DNA from: Candidatus Pelagibacter sp.
Lineage (GTDB): Bacteria > Pseudomonadota > Alphaproteobacteria > Pelagibacterales > Pelagibacteraceae
Assembly (NCBI GenBank): GCA_002692325.1
Contig: NZJU01000049.1
Location: 1-22,351, forward strand
Reading direction: 5' to 3'
DNA: 22,351 nucleotides
Positions 1 through 8,259 of this stretch are shown one piece after another. The notes below the pieces were generated by a model, which saw only the letters and a program-made list of their open reading frames with translations, searched no databases and was not told the origin of the DNA. The first letter of the stretch is position 1; the number at the start of each line of letters is the position of its first letter. The translations under genes and the position numbers were made by a program.

Positions 1-629
1 TTTATCGAAACCTAATAAAACATAAAAATAATTATAATTTTTTATTTAAACAAAAAATGAAAAGAATGGATTATTCTATGGGTTTATTTGTTTATTATTT
101 TGGATCAAAAAAACAATACAAAGATGTTGCCCATCACACTATTTATTTTGGAAATTCTTATGAAAAACATTTGGAGAAAATTTTTGAAGAAAAAGAATTA
201 TCAAATGACATAAGCTATTATTTACATAGACCCTCTGCTACAGATCCATCTATGGCTCCTAAAGGACAAGATGCATTTTATGTTTTAGTTCCAGTTCCAA
301 ACAATCTTTCTAATATTAAGTGGTCTAAGGAGGGTGAAAAATTTAAAAATTTAATTTTAGACAAAATGGATAAATCAGTTCTACCTGGAATAAAACAAAA
401 TGTAGTGAGTGATTTTTATTTAACTCCTGATTATTTCGAAAAGGATTTAGCAACACTACATGGATCTGGATTTTCAATTCAACCAAAATTTTCACAGTCA
501 GCTTATTTCAGATTTCATAATCAATCTGAAGTATTTAATAATTTATATTTTGTAGGTGCTGGGACACACCCGGGTGCTGGAATGCCAGGTGTACTTTCAT
601 CCGCTAAGGTATTAGATAGATTATTTTAA
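1..629 (+). CDS. crtI: Phytoene desaturase CrtI, C-terminal part (5' end outside window)
   Basis: FAD-dependent desaturase that converts phytoene to lycopene at the membrane. The reading frame is open from the window edge (first complete codon at position 3) with no stop before the ATG at 57, and the residues before that ATG are coding-like, so the gene enters from outside and 57 is only an internal methionine. Family signs are the SMGLFVYYFG strand, the SATDPSMAPKGQDAFYVL segment (substrate-domain region of CrtI) and the C-terminal FAD-contact motif VGAGTHPGAGMPGV just before the end. About 209 residues are present, versus roughly 490-510 for a full CrtI, so more than half lies upstream. It is first in a crtI-crtB-crtY-blh series, with crtB 8 bases downstream. 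CrtI (four-step desaturation) rather than CrtN or CrtD is inferred from the similarity and from the neighbouring crtB and crtY. Confidence 0.93.
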   Translation, partial: YRNLIKHKNNYNFLFKQKMKRMDYSMGLFVYYFGSKKQYKDVAHHTIYFGNSYEKHLEKIFEEKELSNDISYYLHRPSATDPSMAPKGQDAFYVLVPVPNNLSNIKWSKEGEKFKNLILDKMDKSVLPGIKQNVVSDFYLTPDYFEKDLATLHGSGFSIQPKFSQSAYFRFHNQSEVFNNLYFVGAGTHPGAGMPGVLSSAKVLDRLF

Positions 630-637
630 TAAATGTT

Positions 638-1474
638 ATGCTAAGAAAACACGCGAAATCTTTTTACTGGGCAAGTTTTTTTTTATCTAAATCAGTATTC
701 GATAAGTGTTCGTCTCTCTACAATTTCTGTAGAACGTTAGATGATATTGTCGATGATGATAATAAACTTGAGGTTAGGAGAGAAAATTTTTTAAAATTTA
801 AAAAATGTTTTTTAAACAAAGATCTCAAGAACCCTATAATAAAAGATATGTGGTCCATAATAGATAGCGAAGGAATATCCAAAAAAGTGGTAATGGATTT
901 ATTTGATGGGGTTGAAACAGACTTAGAGGAAAGTGTCCAAATTAATTCAAAAAAAGAATTGATTGTCTATTCTTATAGAGTTGCTGGAACAGTAGGTTTA
1001 ATGATGTCAAAAATTTTAAAAGTTAATAATATAGGAGCTCTTAAGGGAGCTGTTGATCTAGGAATAGCCATGCAACTTACTAATATTGCACGTGATGTTT
1101 GCGAGGACAAAGCTCGGAATAGGCAATATGTTAAACATGATTTCTCATCAATAAAAGAAACAATAAGTGATTCCAAAATATTTTATGATAAGTCTTTTCG
1201 TTCAATTAGGAGTATCCCAATAGGGTCAAGATTTTCAATTATTGTAGCAAGGCGTGTTTATAAAAAAATCAATGACTATATCATTAAAAAAAAAAGTATA
1301 GAAAATTATAATAATGCTGGGAAAATATATGTCCCGATACATCAAAAAGTATTGCAAACTTTTTTATCTTTTTTTGATTTTATCATATTATTATTTGTTA
1401 AAGAGTCAAATTACGATAATCATGTAAGTCATAATCTTTTACAAAATGAAGTTGATTTAAATGAAAGAATTTAA
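638..1474 (+). CDS. crtB: Phytoene synthase CrtB
   Basis: Condenses two geranylgeranyl diphosphates to phytoene, the committed carotenoid step. Squalene/phytoene synthase family: the first aspartate-rich site is DDIVDD at residues 35-40 and the second is DVCED at 153-157, within QLTNIARDVCED; these bind the diphosphate through magnesium. The C-terminal part carries the usual ARRVYKKI helix. At 278 residues it is slightly shorter than most CrtB proteins because the N-terminus begins almost directly at the conserved KSFYWAS segment. The start is the first in-frame ATG after the crtI stop, 8 bases downstream; no clear Shine-Dalgarno sequence is visible. Its last 14 bases overlap crtY, indicating co-transcription. 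Squalene synthase (HpnC/HpnD) is the main alternative, but crtI and crtY on either side favour phytoene synthase. Confidence 0.93.
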   Translation: MLRKHAKSFYWASFFLSKSVFDKCSSLYNFCRTLDDIVDDDNKLEVRRENFLKFKKCFLNKDLKNPIIKDMWSIIDSEGISKKVVMDLFDGVETDLEESVQINSKKELIVYSYRVAGTVGLMMSKILKVNNIGALKGAVDLGIAMQLTNIARDVCEDKARNRQYVKHDFSSIKETISDSKIFYDKSFRSIRSIPIGSRFSIIVARRVYKKINDYIIKKKSIENYNNAGKIYVPIHQKVLQTFLSFFDFIILLFVKESNYDNHVSHNLLQNEVDLNERI

Positions 1475-2528
1475 TTATATAATAATAGGTGGTGGATGTG
1501 CCGGTCTGTCTTTGGCCTATGAATTAGAAGTTAATGGAAAACTAAAAGATAAAACTCTTGCAATAATTGAAACTCGTGAAGAGTATAAAAGGGACAAAAC
1601 ATGGTCTTTTTGGAAAGTTTTTGATCATAATTTTGATGATTGTGTTATCAAAAGTTGGAACAATTTTACAATTAATACACCGGAAAGTTCTAATGAATTA
1701 ACTAATAAAAAGTTTCCCTATCAAAGTATCGATAGTGGAAAATTTTACAAAAAAATAAATTCTAAGCTGTCCAATAATTCTAATGTTAGTTTTTTTAAAA
1801 ATTTAAGTGAAATCAAGTCAGAAAATTCAATTATTTTTAACAGTATTGTTGAAGAAGAACTTGATAAATCTGAGTTATGGCAACATTTTCAAGGTATCGA
1901 AATAGAGACACCAGAGAACATTTTTGACGAAGAAATTATAAATTTAATGGATTTTAATTGTGACCAAAGAAATGATGTACATTTTTTCTACACATTGCCA
2001 TTTGAAAAAAATAAAGCCTTGGTTGAGACAACTTGGTTGTCAAATTTAGAGGATCAAAGCTTGAGGGATTATGATTTTCAATTAGAAAATTATATTAAGA
2101 ATAATTTAGGTATAAAAAACTATAAAATAAATTTTACCGAAAAAGGAGCTATACCGCTTTTTTATCCCTCTTTAACTAATAATAACAAGGTAATCAATAT
2201 TGGATCGGCTGGAGGTATGACTCGATTGAGCACAGGTTATACTTTTTTAAACATTCAAGAACATAGTAAATATTTAGTAAAAAATATTGATAATATTGAT
2301 AAGGCAAAAAAATTCAAACTAGGGAAAAAATATCAATTCTTAGATAAAGTATTTCTTAGAGTGCTAGAGAAACATCCAGAAAAGATGCCTAAAATATTTT
2401 TAAATATGTTTAAAACCTCTTCAAATACCATTATAAAATTTCTATCAAATAAAAGTAACATGATTGAAGACATAAATATTATCAGTAAAATGCCAAAATT
2501 AATTTTTTTAAAGGCATTATTTAATTAA
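1461..2528 (+). CDS. crtY: Lycopene beta-cyclase CrtY
   Basis: Cyclises both ends of lycopene to give beta-carotene. It is a flavoprotein of the CrtY/CrtL type: an N-terminal dinucleotide-binding motif IIGGGCAGLSLAYE (residues 7-21), the family motif RDKTWSFW (44-51), a GAIPLFYPS segment, and the IGSAGGMTRLSTGYTF block that corresponds to the conserved STGY region of CrtY. The C-terminus keeps the FLDKVFLRVLEKHPE helix and a closing MPK segment typical of proteobacterial CrtY. Length (355 residues) is slightly below the usual 380 or so. It overlaps crtB by 14 bases and shares one base with blh (TAATG), so translation is probably coupled on both sides. Its product is the substrate of the next gene. 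Confidence 0.93.
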   Translation: MKEFNYIIIGGGCAGLSLAYELEVNGKLKDKTLAIIETREEYKRDKTWSFWKVFDHNFDDCVIKSWNNFTINTPESSNELTNKKFPYQSIDSGKFYKKINSKLSNNSNVSFFKNLSEIKSENSIIFNSIVEEELDKSELWQHFQGIEIETPENIFDEEIINLMDFNCDQRNDVHFFYTLPFEKNKALVETTWLSNLEDQSLRDYDFQLENYIKNNLGIKNYKINFTEKGAIPLFYPSLTNNNKVINIGSAGGMTRLSTGYTFLNIQEHSKYLVKNIDNIDKAKKFKLGKKYQFLDKVFLRVLEKHPEKMPKIFLNMFKTSSNTIIKFLSNKSNMIEDINIISKMPKLIFLKALFN

Positions 2529-3433
2529 TGGAAAAAATAAACTTTAAGCACTCAATTATATTTTTTAATTTTTGTATTTTGATAAGCCCTCTTTATCTAA
2601 TATCAAATTTCGAACCAGTAATATTGTGCTTATTTTTAATATTAATTTTAGGAATTTCTCATGGCGCATTAGATAATATCAAAGGTGAGAAACTTTTAAA
2701 ATTGTTTGGATATAAACAATCCATTGCTTTTTATTTTATATATATAATAATCTCGTTATTAATAATTATACTCTGGTTAATATTACCCAATATAATTTTG
2801 TTATTATTTTTGATTGTTGCTGCATACCATTTTGGGAAAGAAGACACTATATTTTCTTTCAAAAGAAAATTTTTCATATCTGAGTGCTTATTTTTCTTAA
2901 AAGGTTCGACTGTAATTATAGCTCCTCTATTGTTAAAGCGAGAGGAAACAAACGAAATATTCAAAATTCTAAATTTTGATATTTTTGAAGCAAAATTTTT
3001 TAATAACGAATTTTTAATTGCAATGTTGTGTTTGAGTTTCTTTTCAGCTTTGTATATTTCAAAAAAACAAAATACAAATCTTAAAGGAGTTATGATAATG
3101 GACTTCTTTTCTTTAATTATTTTAAATTTTTTTTTATCACCTATTTTAGCTTTCACTCTTTATTTTTGTTTTCTTCACTCAATTAGACATTCGATCTCTC
3201 TCATTTTTGAATTGAGCAAATCTTTCAAACCAGGGTTTAAAAAATTTATAAACAAAGCTATCCCTTTAACTTTTACAACTGCAATTATGTTTTTATTTGC
3301 AATATATTTTTTGAATAATTTTTATAAGCTTGATGAGGCTATTTATAAGGTTATTTTTATTGGTTTGGCGTCACTAACTTTTCCGCATATATTGTTAGAA
3401 TATTTATTAGAAAAAAATGAAAAAAGAACTTAA
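2528..3433 (+). CDS. blh: Beta-carotene 15,15'-dioxygenase, Brp/Blh family (retinal synthesis)
   Basis: Integral membrane, iron-dependent enzyme that cleaves beta-carotene centrally into two retinal molecules, the chromophore of proteorhodopsin. Hydrophobic segments run along nearly the whole 301 residues (probably seven or eight helices). The family histidines are present: H45 in ISHGALD, H101 in AAYHFGKED, H217 and H221 in FLHSIRHS, and H287 in FPHILLE; in Blh proteins these are thought to hold the active-site iron. It starts on the last base of crtY (TAATG) and overlaps ispH by 17 bases. No rhodopsin gene is in the window, so the use of the retinal is inferred. The identification is strong from the histidine pattern and the crtI-crtB-crtY context. 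Confidence 0.92.
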   Translation: MEKINFKHSIIFFNFCILISPLYLISNFEPVILCLFLILILGISHGALDNIKGEKLLKLFGYKQSIAFYFIYIIISLLIIILWLILPNIILLLFLIVAAYHFGKEDTIFSFKRKFFISECLFFLKGSTVIIAPLLLKREETNEIFKILNFDIFEAKFFNNEFLIAMLCLSFFSALYISKKQNTNLKGVMIMDFFSLIILNFFLSPILAFTLYFCFLHSIRHSISLIFELSKSFKPGFKKFINKAIPLTFTTAIMFLFAIYFLNNFYKLDEAIYKVIFIGLASLTFPHILLEYLLEKNEKRT

Positions 3434-4361
3434 AATTTATTTAGCCTCTCCGAGAGGTTTTTGTGCTGGGGTTAAAAGAGCAATTGAAATAGTTGAAAAA
3501 TCAATAAATAAGTTTGGTGCTCCTGTTTATGTTAGACACGAAATTGTTCACAATAAACAAGTTGTAGAAGAACTGAAAGTAAAAGGTGCGATTTTTATAG
3601 ATGAACTCTCAGACATTAAAGATATTACAAGACCCGTAATTTTTTCTGCTCATGGGGTACCTAAATCAGTTCCAGAGGAAGCGAAACTGAAAAATCTGTC
3701 TTTTGTAGATGCTACTTGTCCTTTAGTTTCTAAGGTACATAGAGAGTCCGAGCAATTAAACAAAAAAGGATATGAAATATTATTAATTGGTCATAAGAAT
3801 CATCCTGAAGTGATTGGTACTATGGGTCAACTTCCTCAAGGTTCAATAAAATTGATTGAAACTAAGAATGATGCTCAAAACTTAAAATCGGATACGTTCA
3901 AAAAACCTGTGGCTTACATTACGCAAACAACACTTTCGGTAGATGATACAGCTGAAATAATTGAAACACTTAAAGAAAAGTTTCCAAAAATTAAAGGCCC
4001 GATAAAAGAAGATATTTGTTATGCAACCACTAATAGACAGTCTGCAGTCAAAGAGATAGCATCAAAATGTGATATTTTTTTTGTCGTGGGGAGTCGTAAT
4101 TCGTCAAACTCTGTAAGATTGGTTGAGGTGGCAAAAAAAGCAGGTTGCAATAATTCTCAACTTATGCACTCAGAAAAAGTAATACCTTATGATGAAATTG
4201 ATAGTTCAGATATAATTGGAATATCATCGGGTGCCTCAGCTCCTGAAAAATTAGTTCAAACTTTGTTAAATAACATAAAAAAAGATCGGAAAGTATCTGT
4301 ACAAGAAGTAGTAGTTGCTGAAGAAAAAGTTGTTTTTAAATTACCAAAAGAGTTGAACTAA
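3417..4361 (+). CDS. ispH: 4-hydroxy-3-methylbut-2-enyl diphosphate reductase IspH (LytB)
   Basis: Last enzyme of the MEP pathway: reduces HMBPP to isopentenyl and dimethylallyl diphosphate using an iron-sulfur cluster. The three cluster cysteines are C16 (SPRGFCAGV), C101 (DATCPLV) and C201 (DICYATTNRQ). Substrate-pocket residues are also visible: H45 (RHEIVHN), H79 (SAHGVP), H129 and E131 (KNHPEVIGT), the TQTTLS stretch near 169-174, and GSRNSSNSVRL. The 314-residue length is normal. The ATG lies inside the 3' end of blh (17-base overlap) and the stop shares a base with thrB. In many alphaproteobacteria ispH-thrB-rnhA stand together; here the carotenoid/retinal genes lead directly into that block, placing precursor supply and use on one transcript. 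Confidence 0.97.
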   Translation: MKKELKIYLASPRGFCAGVKRAIEIVEKSINKFGAPVYVRHEIVHNKQVVEELKVKGAIFIDELSDIKDITRPVIFSAHGVPKSVPEEAKLKNLSFVDATCPLVSKVHRESEQLNKKGYEILLIGHKNHPEVIGTMGQLPQGSIKLIETKNDAQNLKSDTFKKPVAYITQTTLSVDDTAEIIETLKEKFPKIKGPIKEDICYATTNRQSAVKEIASKCDIFFVVGSRNSSNSVRLVEVAKKAGCNNSQLMHSEKVIPYDEIDSSDIIGISSGASAPEKLVQTLLNNIKKDRKVSVQEVVVAEEKVVFKLPKELN

Positions 4362-5329
4362 TGGCCGTTTATACAAAATTAAATCAAAATAAAATTGAGG
4401 AAATTTTATCAAATTATAATTTAGGAAAACTTGACTCATTCGAAGGGATTAAAGAGGGTATTGAGAATACGAATTATTTTCTATTAGTAAATCAAAAGAA
4501 GTTTATCCTAACGATTTATGAGAAAAGAGTAAAATCTGAGGATCTCCCCTTTTTTTCCACCTTGATGTCATCTCTAAACAAAGCTAGTTTTAAATGTCCT
4601 ATTCCCATCAAAAATAATAGAAATGAAACAATTACAAATTACTCTGGAAAAAAATTAATGATAGTCTCTTTTCTTGAGGGAAAGGCGAAACAAAATTTAT
4701 CACCTATTAATTGTAATATTGTTGGAGTCGAAGTTGCAAAAATGCACGAGATTACAAAAAATTTTAAATTTGAAAGACAAAATGGTCTCTCAATAAAATC
4801 TTGGAGGAACTTATTCGACACAGTAAAAGAAAAATGTTCAAATATACACGCAGATCTTCCAAAATTAATTGAGGAAAATCTAAAAAATGTTGAAGAAAAG
4901 TGGCCTAGAAATTTACCAAGCGGAATTATTCACGCTGACTTATTTCACGATAATATTTTTTTTATAAATGATAAATTTAATGGGATTATTGATTTCTATT
5001 TCTCTTGTAATGACTTTTATGCATTTGAAATTGCAATATGTTTCAATGCCTTGTGTTTTGATGGTTCAAAAGAAAATTTAAGTTTTAACGTAACTAAAGC
5101 GAAAAAATTTATTGAGGGTTATACTTCAATAAGAAAATTATCTGATCAAGAAAGGGATAGTATTAAAGTTCTTTCTCAGGGGGCTTCCTTAAGGTTTTTA
5201 TTAACAAGAGTTTTTGATGCTTTATATACTGTTGAAGGTGCGGTGGTTAAAACAAAAGATCCAATCGAATATTTAAAAAGATTGGAATTTCATAAAAACT
5301 CAAAAAATTATGAAGATTATTATTTTTAA
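4361..5329 (+). CDS. thrB: Homoserine kinase, aminoglycoside phosphotransferase-like type
   Basis: Phosphorylates homoserine to O-phosphohomoserine, the substrate of threonine synthase. It belongs to the APH/choline kinase fold rather than the GHMP kinase type of E. coli ThrB. The catalytic loop GIIHADLFHDNIFF carries D193 and N198 and is followed by the metal-binding GIIDFYFSCND (D211). The N-terminal TNYFLLV strand and the IYEKR segment match this proteobacterial family. Its length of 322 residues is standard. It is joined to ispH and rnhA by one-base TAATG overlaps. The next pathway enzyme, thrC, lies about 0.9 kb away on the opposite strand. The specificity for homoserine rests on this neighbourhood and overall similarity; other small-molecule kinases share the fold. 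Confidence 0.93.
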   Translation: MAVYTKLNQNKIEEILSNYNLGKLDSFEGIKEGIENTNYFLLVNQKKFILTIYEKRVKSEDLPFFSTLMSSLNKASFKCPIPIKNNRNETITNYSGKKLMIVSFLEGKAKQNLSPINCNIVGVEVAKMHEITKNFKFERQNGLSIKSWRNLFDTVKEKCSNIHADLPKLIEENLKNVEEKWPRNLPSGIIHADLFHDNIFFINDKFNGIIDFYFSCNDFYAFEIAICFNALCFDGSKENLSFNVTKAKKFIEGYTSIRKLSDQERDSIKVLSQGASLRFLLTRVFDALYTVEGAVVKTKDPIEYLKRLEFHKNSKNYEDYYF

Positions 5330-5754
5330 TGAAAATAAAAATTTATACTGATGGCGCATGTTCAGGTAACCCAGGAAAAGGAGGTTGGGCTGCAATTATC
5401 ATAGATGAAAAATCTACTCAATCTATTATTTCGGGCAAAGAAAATAATACCACAAATAATCGTATGGAATTAATAGCTCCCATTATGGCTTTACGAAAAA
5501 TCAAAAAAAGAACTGAAATTACAATTTATACTGACTCGAAGTATGTGAAGAACGGAATCACTGAATGGATTAAAAAATGGAAATTAAATGATTGGAAAAC
5601 GTCAAATAAGAAACCAGTTAAAAATAAAGATCTTTGGGTAAGATTAGATGATTCATGTAAAAAACATAAGGTCAACTGGAAGTGGGTTAAAGCTCACGCG
5701 AACAATGAACTTAATAATCAAGTGGATGAATTGGCAGTATTAAAAACTAAATAG
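5329..5754 (+). CDS. rnhA: Ribonuclease HI
   Basis: Degrades the RNA strand of RNA-DNA hybrids, for example at replication primers and R-loops. All catalytic residues are visible: D8 (YTDGACSGNPG), E47 (NNRMELIA), D69 (YTDSKYV) and D133 (NQVDELA), with the flexible-loop histidine H123 in VKAHANNE. The 141-residue length and the tryptophan-rich WIKKWKLNDWK handle region are typical of bacterial RNase HI. The start is coupled to thrB by TAATG. The 3' end overlaps the convergent peroxiredoxin gene by 8 bases, so no room remains for a conventional intergenic terminator. Confidence 0.97.
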   Translation: MKIKIYTDGACSGNPGKGGWAAIIIDEKSTQSIISGKENNTTNNRMELIAPIMALRKIKKRTEITIYTDSKYVKNGITEWIKKWKLNDWKTSNKKPVKNKDLWVRLDDSCKKHKVNWKWVKAHANNELNNQVDELAVLKTK

Positions 5755-6235
5755 AATTTAAAAAACTTTCTGCAGCTGATAAATTACAAGTAGCGGTCTC
5801 TTTTTCTTCCTCAATTTTTTTTACCAGGCCTTTCTCAACAAGCATTGTGTATCGATTTGATCTAATCCCCAGGCCTTTTGCTGATTTATCTACTTCTGCG
5901 CCAATAGCTTTAGTAAATTTCAAAAACGGGTCTCCTAACATCAAAATTTTATTATTTACGTTTTGATTTTCTCCCCATGCCTTCATTACATTTGGATCAT
6001 TAACAGCAATACAAATTATTTTTGTGATATCTTTTTTTAAAGCTAACTCAAAGTTTTTTATATACCCTGGTAAGTGAAGAGCTGAACATGTTTTTGTGAA
6101 TGCTCCCGGCATACCTAATAAAATTACTTTATCATTTTTACAATTTTCAAAAATATTAGTTTTTCTTACTTCATTATTTTGATCAATATAAAATAAATCT
6201 ACGCTAGGTAATTTGTCTCCTTTTTTTAATTTCAT
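5747..6235 (-). CDS. Peroxiredoxin, PRDX5-like (atypical 2-Cys candidate)
   Basis: Thiol peroxidase that reduces hydrogen peroxide and organic peroxides. The active-site motif PGAFTKTCSALHLPGY places the peroxidatic cysteine at C50. A cysteine near the C-terminus (C150, in ETATCNLSAAE) sits where human PRDX5 has its resolving cysteine, which suggests an intramolecular disulfide mechanism; two further cysteines are C32 and C75. The 162-residue length and the LGDPFLKFTKAIGAEVD and GLGIRSNRYTMLVE blocks are typical of the family. The start overlaps the thrC stop by 4 bases (ATGA), so it is the last gene of the minus-strand series. Placement beside rnhA and the ispH-thrB block is common in alphaproteobacteria. 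The electron donor cannot be read from the sequence. Confidence 0.93.
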   Translation of the reverse strand: MKLKKGDKLPSVDLFYIDQNNEVRKTNIFENCKNDKVILLGMPGAFTKTCSALHLPGYIKNFELALKKDITKIICIAVNDPNVMKAWGENQNVNNKILMLGDPFLKFTKAIGAEVDKSAKGLGIRSNRYTMLVEKGLVKKIEEEKETATCNLSAAESFLNSI

Positions 6236-7602
6236 CTAATTTTTTTTAAGATATATTCTTTAATACTTTCGAGATTACTATCAATTATGTCAAATTTTTC
6301 AACTTTATCTTTTAAATTTCCCAATTGTTTTGGAGGCTCGAGATTCTTTTCAATTGCCAATTTAATAGTATCTAAAAATTTATAAGGATGAGCGGTGCCC
6401 AAAACAACGGTTTTTGAATCATTTTTTATTTTGTGGGCTGCCCCTACTGCTGTTGCGGTATGTGGATCTAAAACAAAACTATGTTTGACGTAAAAATCTT
6501 TAATTATTCTTAAAGTTTCAGTATCATTAATTGTTACTGCTGCAAAATTTTTTTTTATAAATTTTAACTCTTCGTTATCAATCTTAAAAAAACCTTCATC
6601 AATTAATTTGCTCATGGATGAAGAAACTTTTTGGTCTTGTTCTTTGTAAATATCAAATAGTAATCTCTCGAAGTTACTTGCTACTTGTATATCCATACTC
6701 GGGGAAAGAGAGGATTTTACTTTATGTGGTCTATATTCACCCGTATTGATTACTCTGCAAAGAATATCATTATTATTTGTGGCTACAATCAGTTTATTGA
6801 TAGGTAGTCCCATTTTTTTCGCAACATAGCCTGCATAGACATCTCCAAAATTTCCGGTCGGAACAGAAAAATTCAGACGAGAGGAAAATTTAAAATATGC
6901 ATAAAAATAGTAGACTATTTGACAAATTATTCTCGCCCAATTAATTGAATTGACACCTGACATATTTATTTTTTCTCTAAATTTTTCATCACTAAACATC
7001 TGTTTAACAATTTTTTGGCAGTCATCGAAGTTACCTTTGACCGCCATATTAAAAACATTTTTTGAGTTGCGGGTAGTCATAATTTTTCTTTGAATATTTG
7101 AAATTTTTTCGTGCGGATGTAAAACAAATAAATTTATATTTTTTTTATCTTCTAAAGCAGCTATAGCAGCTGAGCCGGTATCGCCAGATGTTGCAACAAT
7201 TATATTAATCTCATTGCTATTCAGTCCCAACTCTTCATACATCAGACCTATAACCTGCAGAGCTATATCTTTAAATGCTAACGTTGGCCCATGATAAAGT
7301 TCAAGTAAATTTGTGTCATATATTTTTTTTATTTCTACAACTTCACTAGTATTAAAGTTTGAATAAGCTTTATCTAGGATATTCTTAATTTGTTTTTTAT
7401 TCAAATTTGGCTGGCAAAAATTTGTGATTATTTCTGATGCTAGGTCAATATAGTTAAGCTTACTTAATTTTTTTAGATCCTCTTGGTTATATTTTTTAAT
7501 TTTTTTAGGTAGAAACAACCCTCCATCTGGAGCTAAACCTCTTAAAAAAATACTTTTAAAATCTATGTTTAATTTTTTATTTCTAGTGCTTATATAATTC
7601 AT
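6232..7602 (-). CDS. thrC: Threonine synthase
   Basis: PLP enzyme that converts O-phosphohomoserine to threonine, the final step of threonine synthesis. The PLP lysine is K111 in HGPTLAFKDIALQ, and the phosphate-binding region is ATSGDTGSAAIAAL. The N-terminal APDGGLFLPKK motif and the 456-residue length identify the long class of threonine synthase found in proteobacteria and fungi. The ATG overlaps the surf1 stop by 4 bases and its own stop overlaps the peroxiredoxin start by 4 bases, so it appears to be carried on the tail of the cytochrome oxidase transcript. Its partner thrB is on the opposite strand nearby, so the two threonine genes are neighbours but not in one operon. Confidence 0.97.
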   Translation of the reverse strand: MNYISTRNKKLNIDFKSIFLRGLAPDGGLFLPKKIKKYNQEDLKKLSKLNYIDLASEIITNFCQPNLNKKQIKNILDKAYSNFNTSEVVEIKKIYDTNLLELYHGPTLAFKDIALQVIGLMYEELGLNSNEINIIVATSGDTGSAAIAALEDKKNINLFVLHPHEKISNIQRKIMTTRNSKNVFNMAVKGNFDDCQKIVKQMFSDEKFREKINMSGVNSINWARIICQIVYYFYAYFKFSSRLNFSVPTGNFGDVYAGYVAKKMGLPINKLIVATNNNDILCRVINTGEYRPHKVKSSLSPSMDIQVASNFERLLFDIYKEQDQKVSSSMSKLIDEGFFKIDNEELKFIKKNFAAVTINDTETLRIIKDFYVKHSFVLDPHTATAVGAAHKIKNDSKTVVLGTAHPYKFLDTIKLAIEKNLEPPKQLGNLKDKVEKFDIIDSNLESIKEYILKKIR

Positions 7603-8252
7603 TGTTTTTTTCTAAAGTATAAAAAATAAAATAAAATAGAAAGTGCTAATGAATACCATGTTAGAGCGTATTTAAGGTGATTGTTTGACAAATTAGCACT
7701 AATTTTTTTTGGATTAGGTATATTTTGAGAATTACCTTCTATAATAATAACATGGTTATCGAATGCTAAACCAGTAAATCTTTTAAGATCTTCTAAATTT
7801 ATTGAAAACCAAATATTATTCTTGATATCATTTTCTGGCTTAAATATATTTGGTTTTGATATTTCCCTCAAAATTCCTACAAGTTTGATATCATTGAAGT
7901 TATTAATTTTTTTGCTTTCTCTTAAATTTTTTTCAATCCATCCCCTGTTAACAAGAACATACTCGTTTGAAGAAGATATCAATGGTGTAATTACATCATA
8001 ACCGGGTTTTCCACTCTCATTTAAGCTATAAAGATATATTTGTTTATCGTAGACAAATTTTCCCTCAATTTTAACTCTTTGGTAATTTGTCTTGATCAAT
8101 CTAGAATATATAATAGGCTCAGATTTAAGACCAATATTAATTTTTTCAATTAATTCGAGCTTCCATTGAAGTCTATAAACTTGCCAAGTTCCTAAGGAAC
8201 AGAGTAAAGTAATAAAAAAAATAACAAATAAGTTAAAAAGAGTTTTTTTCAA
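7599..8252 (-). CDS. SURF1 family cytochrome oxidase assembly protein, TTG start
   Basis: Membrane factor that helps insert heme a into subunit I of aa3-type cytochrome oxidase. The topology is classic SURF1: one N-terminal membrane segment (about residues 5-22, followed by GTWQVYRLQWK), a periplasmic domain with VLVNRGWIEK, and a C-terminal membrane segment beginning HLKYALTWYSLAL. The length is 217 residues. The start codon is TTG at 8252: the codon directly upstream in frame is a stop (TAA, 8255-8253), and the next methionine is absent from the membrane segment, so TTG is the only good choice. It lies 7 bases after coxC and overlaps thrC by 4 bases. The DUF983 gene often found between coxC and surf1 in alphaproteobacteria is missing here. 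Confidence 0.92.
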   Translation of the reverse strand: MKKTLFNLFVIFFITLLCSLGTWQVYRLQWKLELIEKINIGLKSEPIIYSRLIKTNYQRVKIEGKFVYDKQIYLYSLNESGKPGYDVITPLISSSNEYVLVNRGWIEKNLRESKKINNFNDIKLVGILREISKPNIFKPENDIKNNIWFSINLEDLKRFTGLAFDNHVIIIEGNSQNIPNPKKISANLSNNHLKYALTWYSLALSILFYFLYFRKKQ

Positions 8253-8259
8253 TTATTTT

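Noticed and set aside
57..629. A complete 190-residue protein starting at the ATG at 57
   Set aside because: The same frame is open back to position 3 and the upstream codons continue the CrtI similarity, so the ATG is an internal methionine of a gene cut by the window edge.
2731..3156. 141-residue frame on the minus strand inside blh
   Set aside because: It is antisense to a well-supported gene, has low-complexity lysine and isoleucine content and no recognisable family.
5740..5800. Intrinsic terminator at the rnhA/peroxiredoxin convergence
   Set aside because: The genes overlap by 8 bases and I see no GC-rich stem followed by a T run on either strand.
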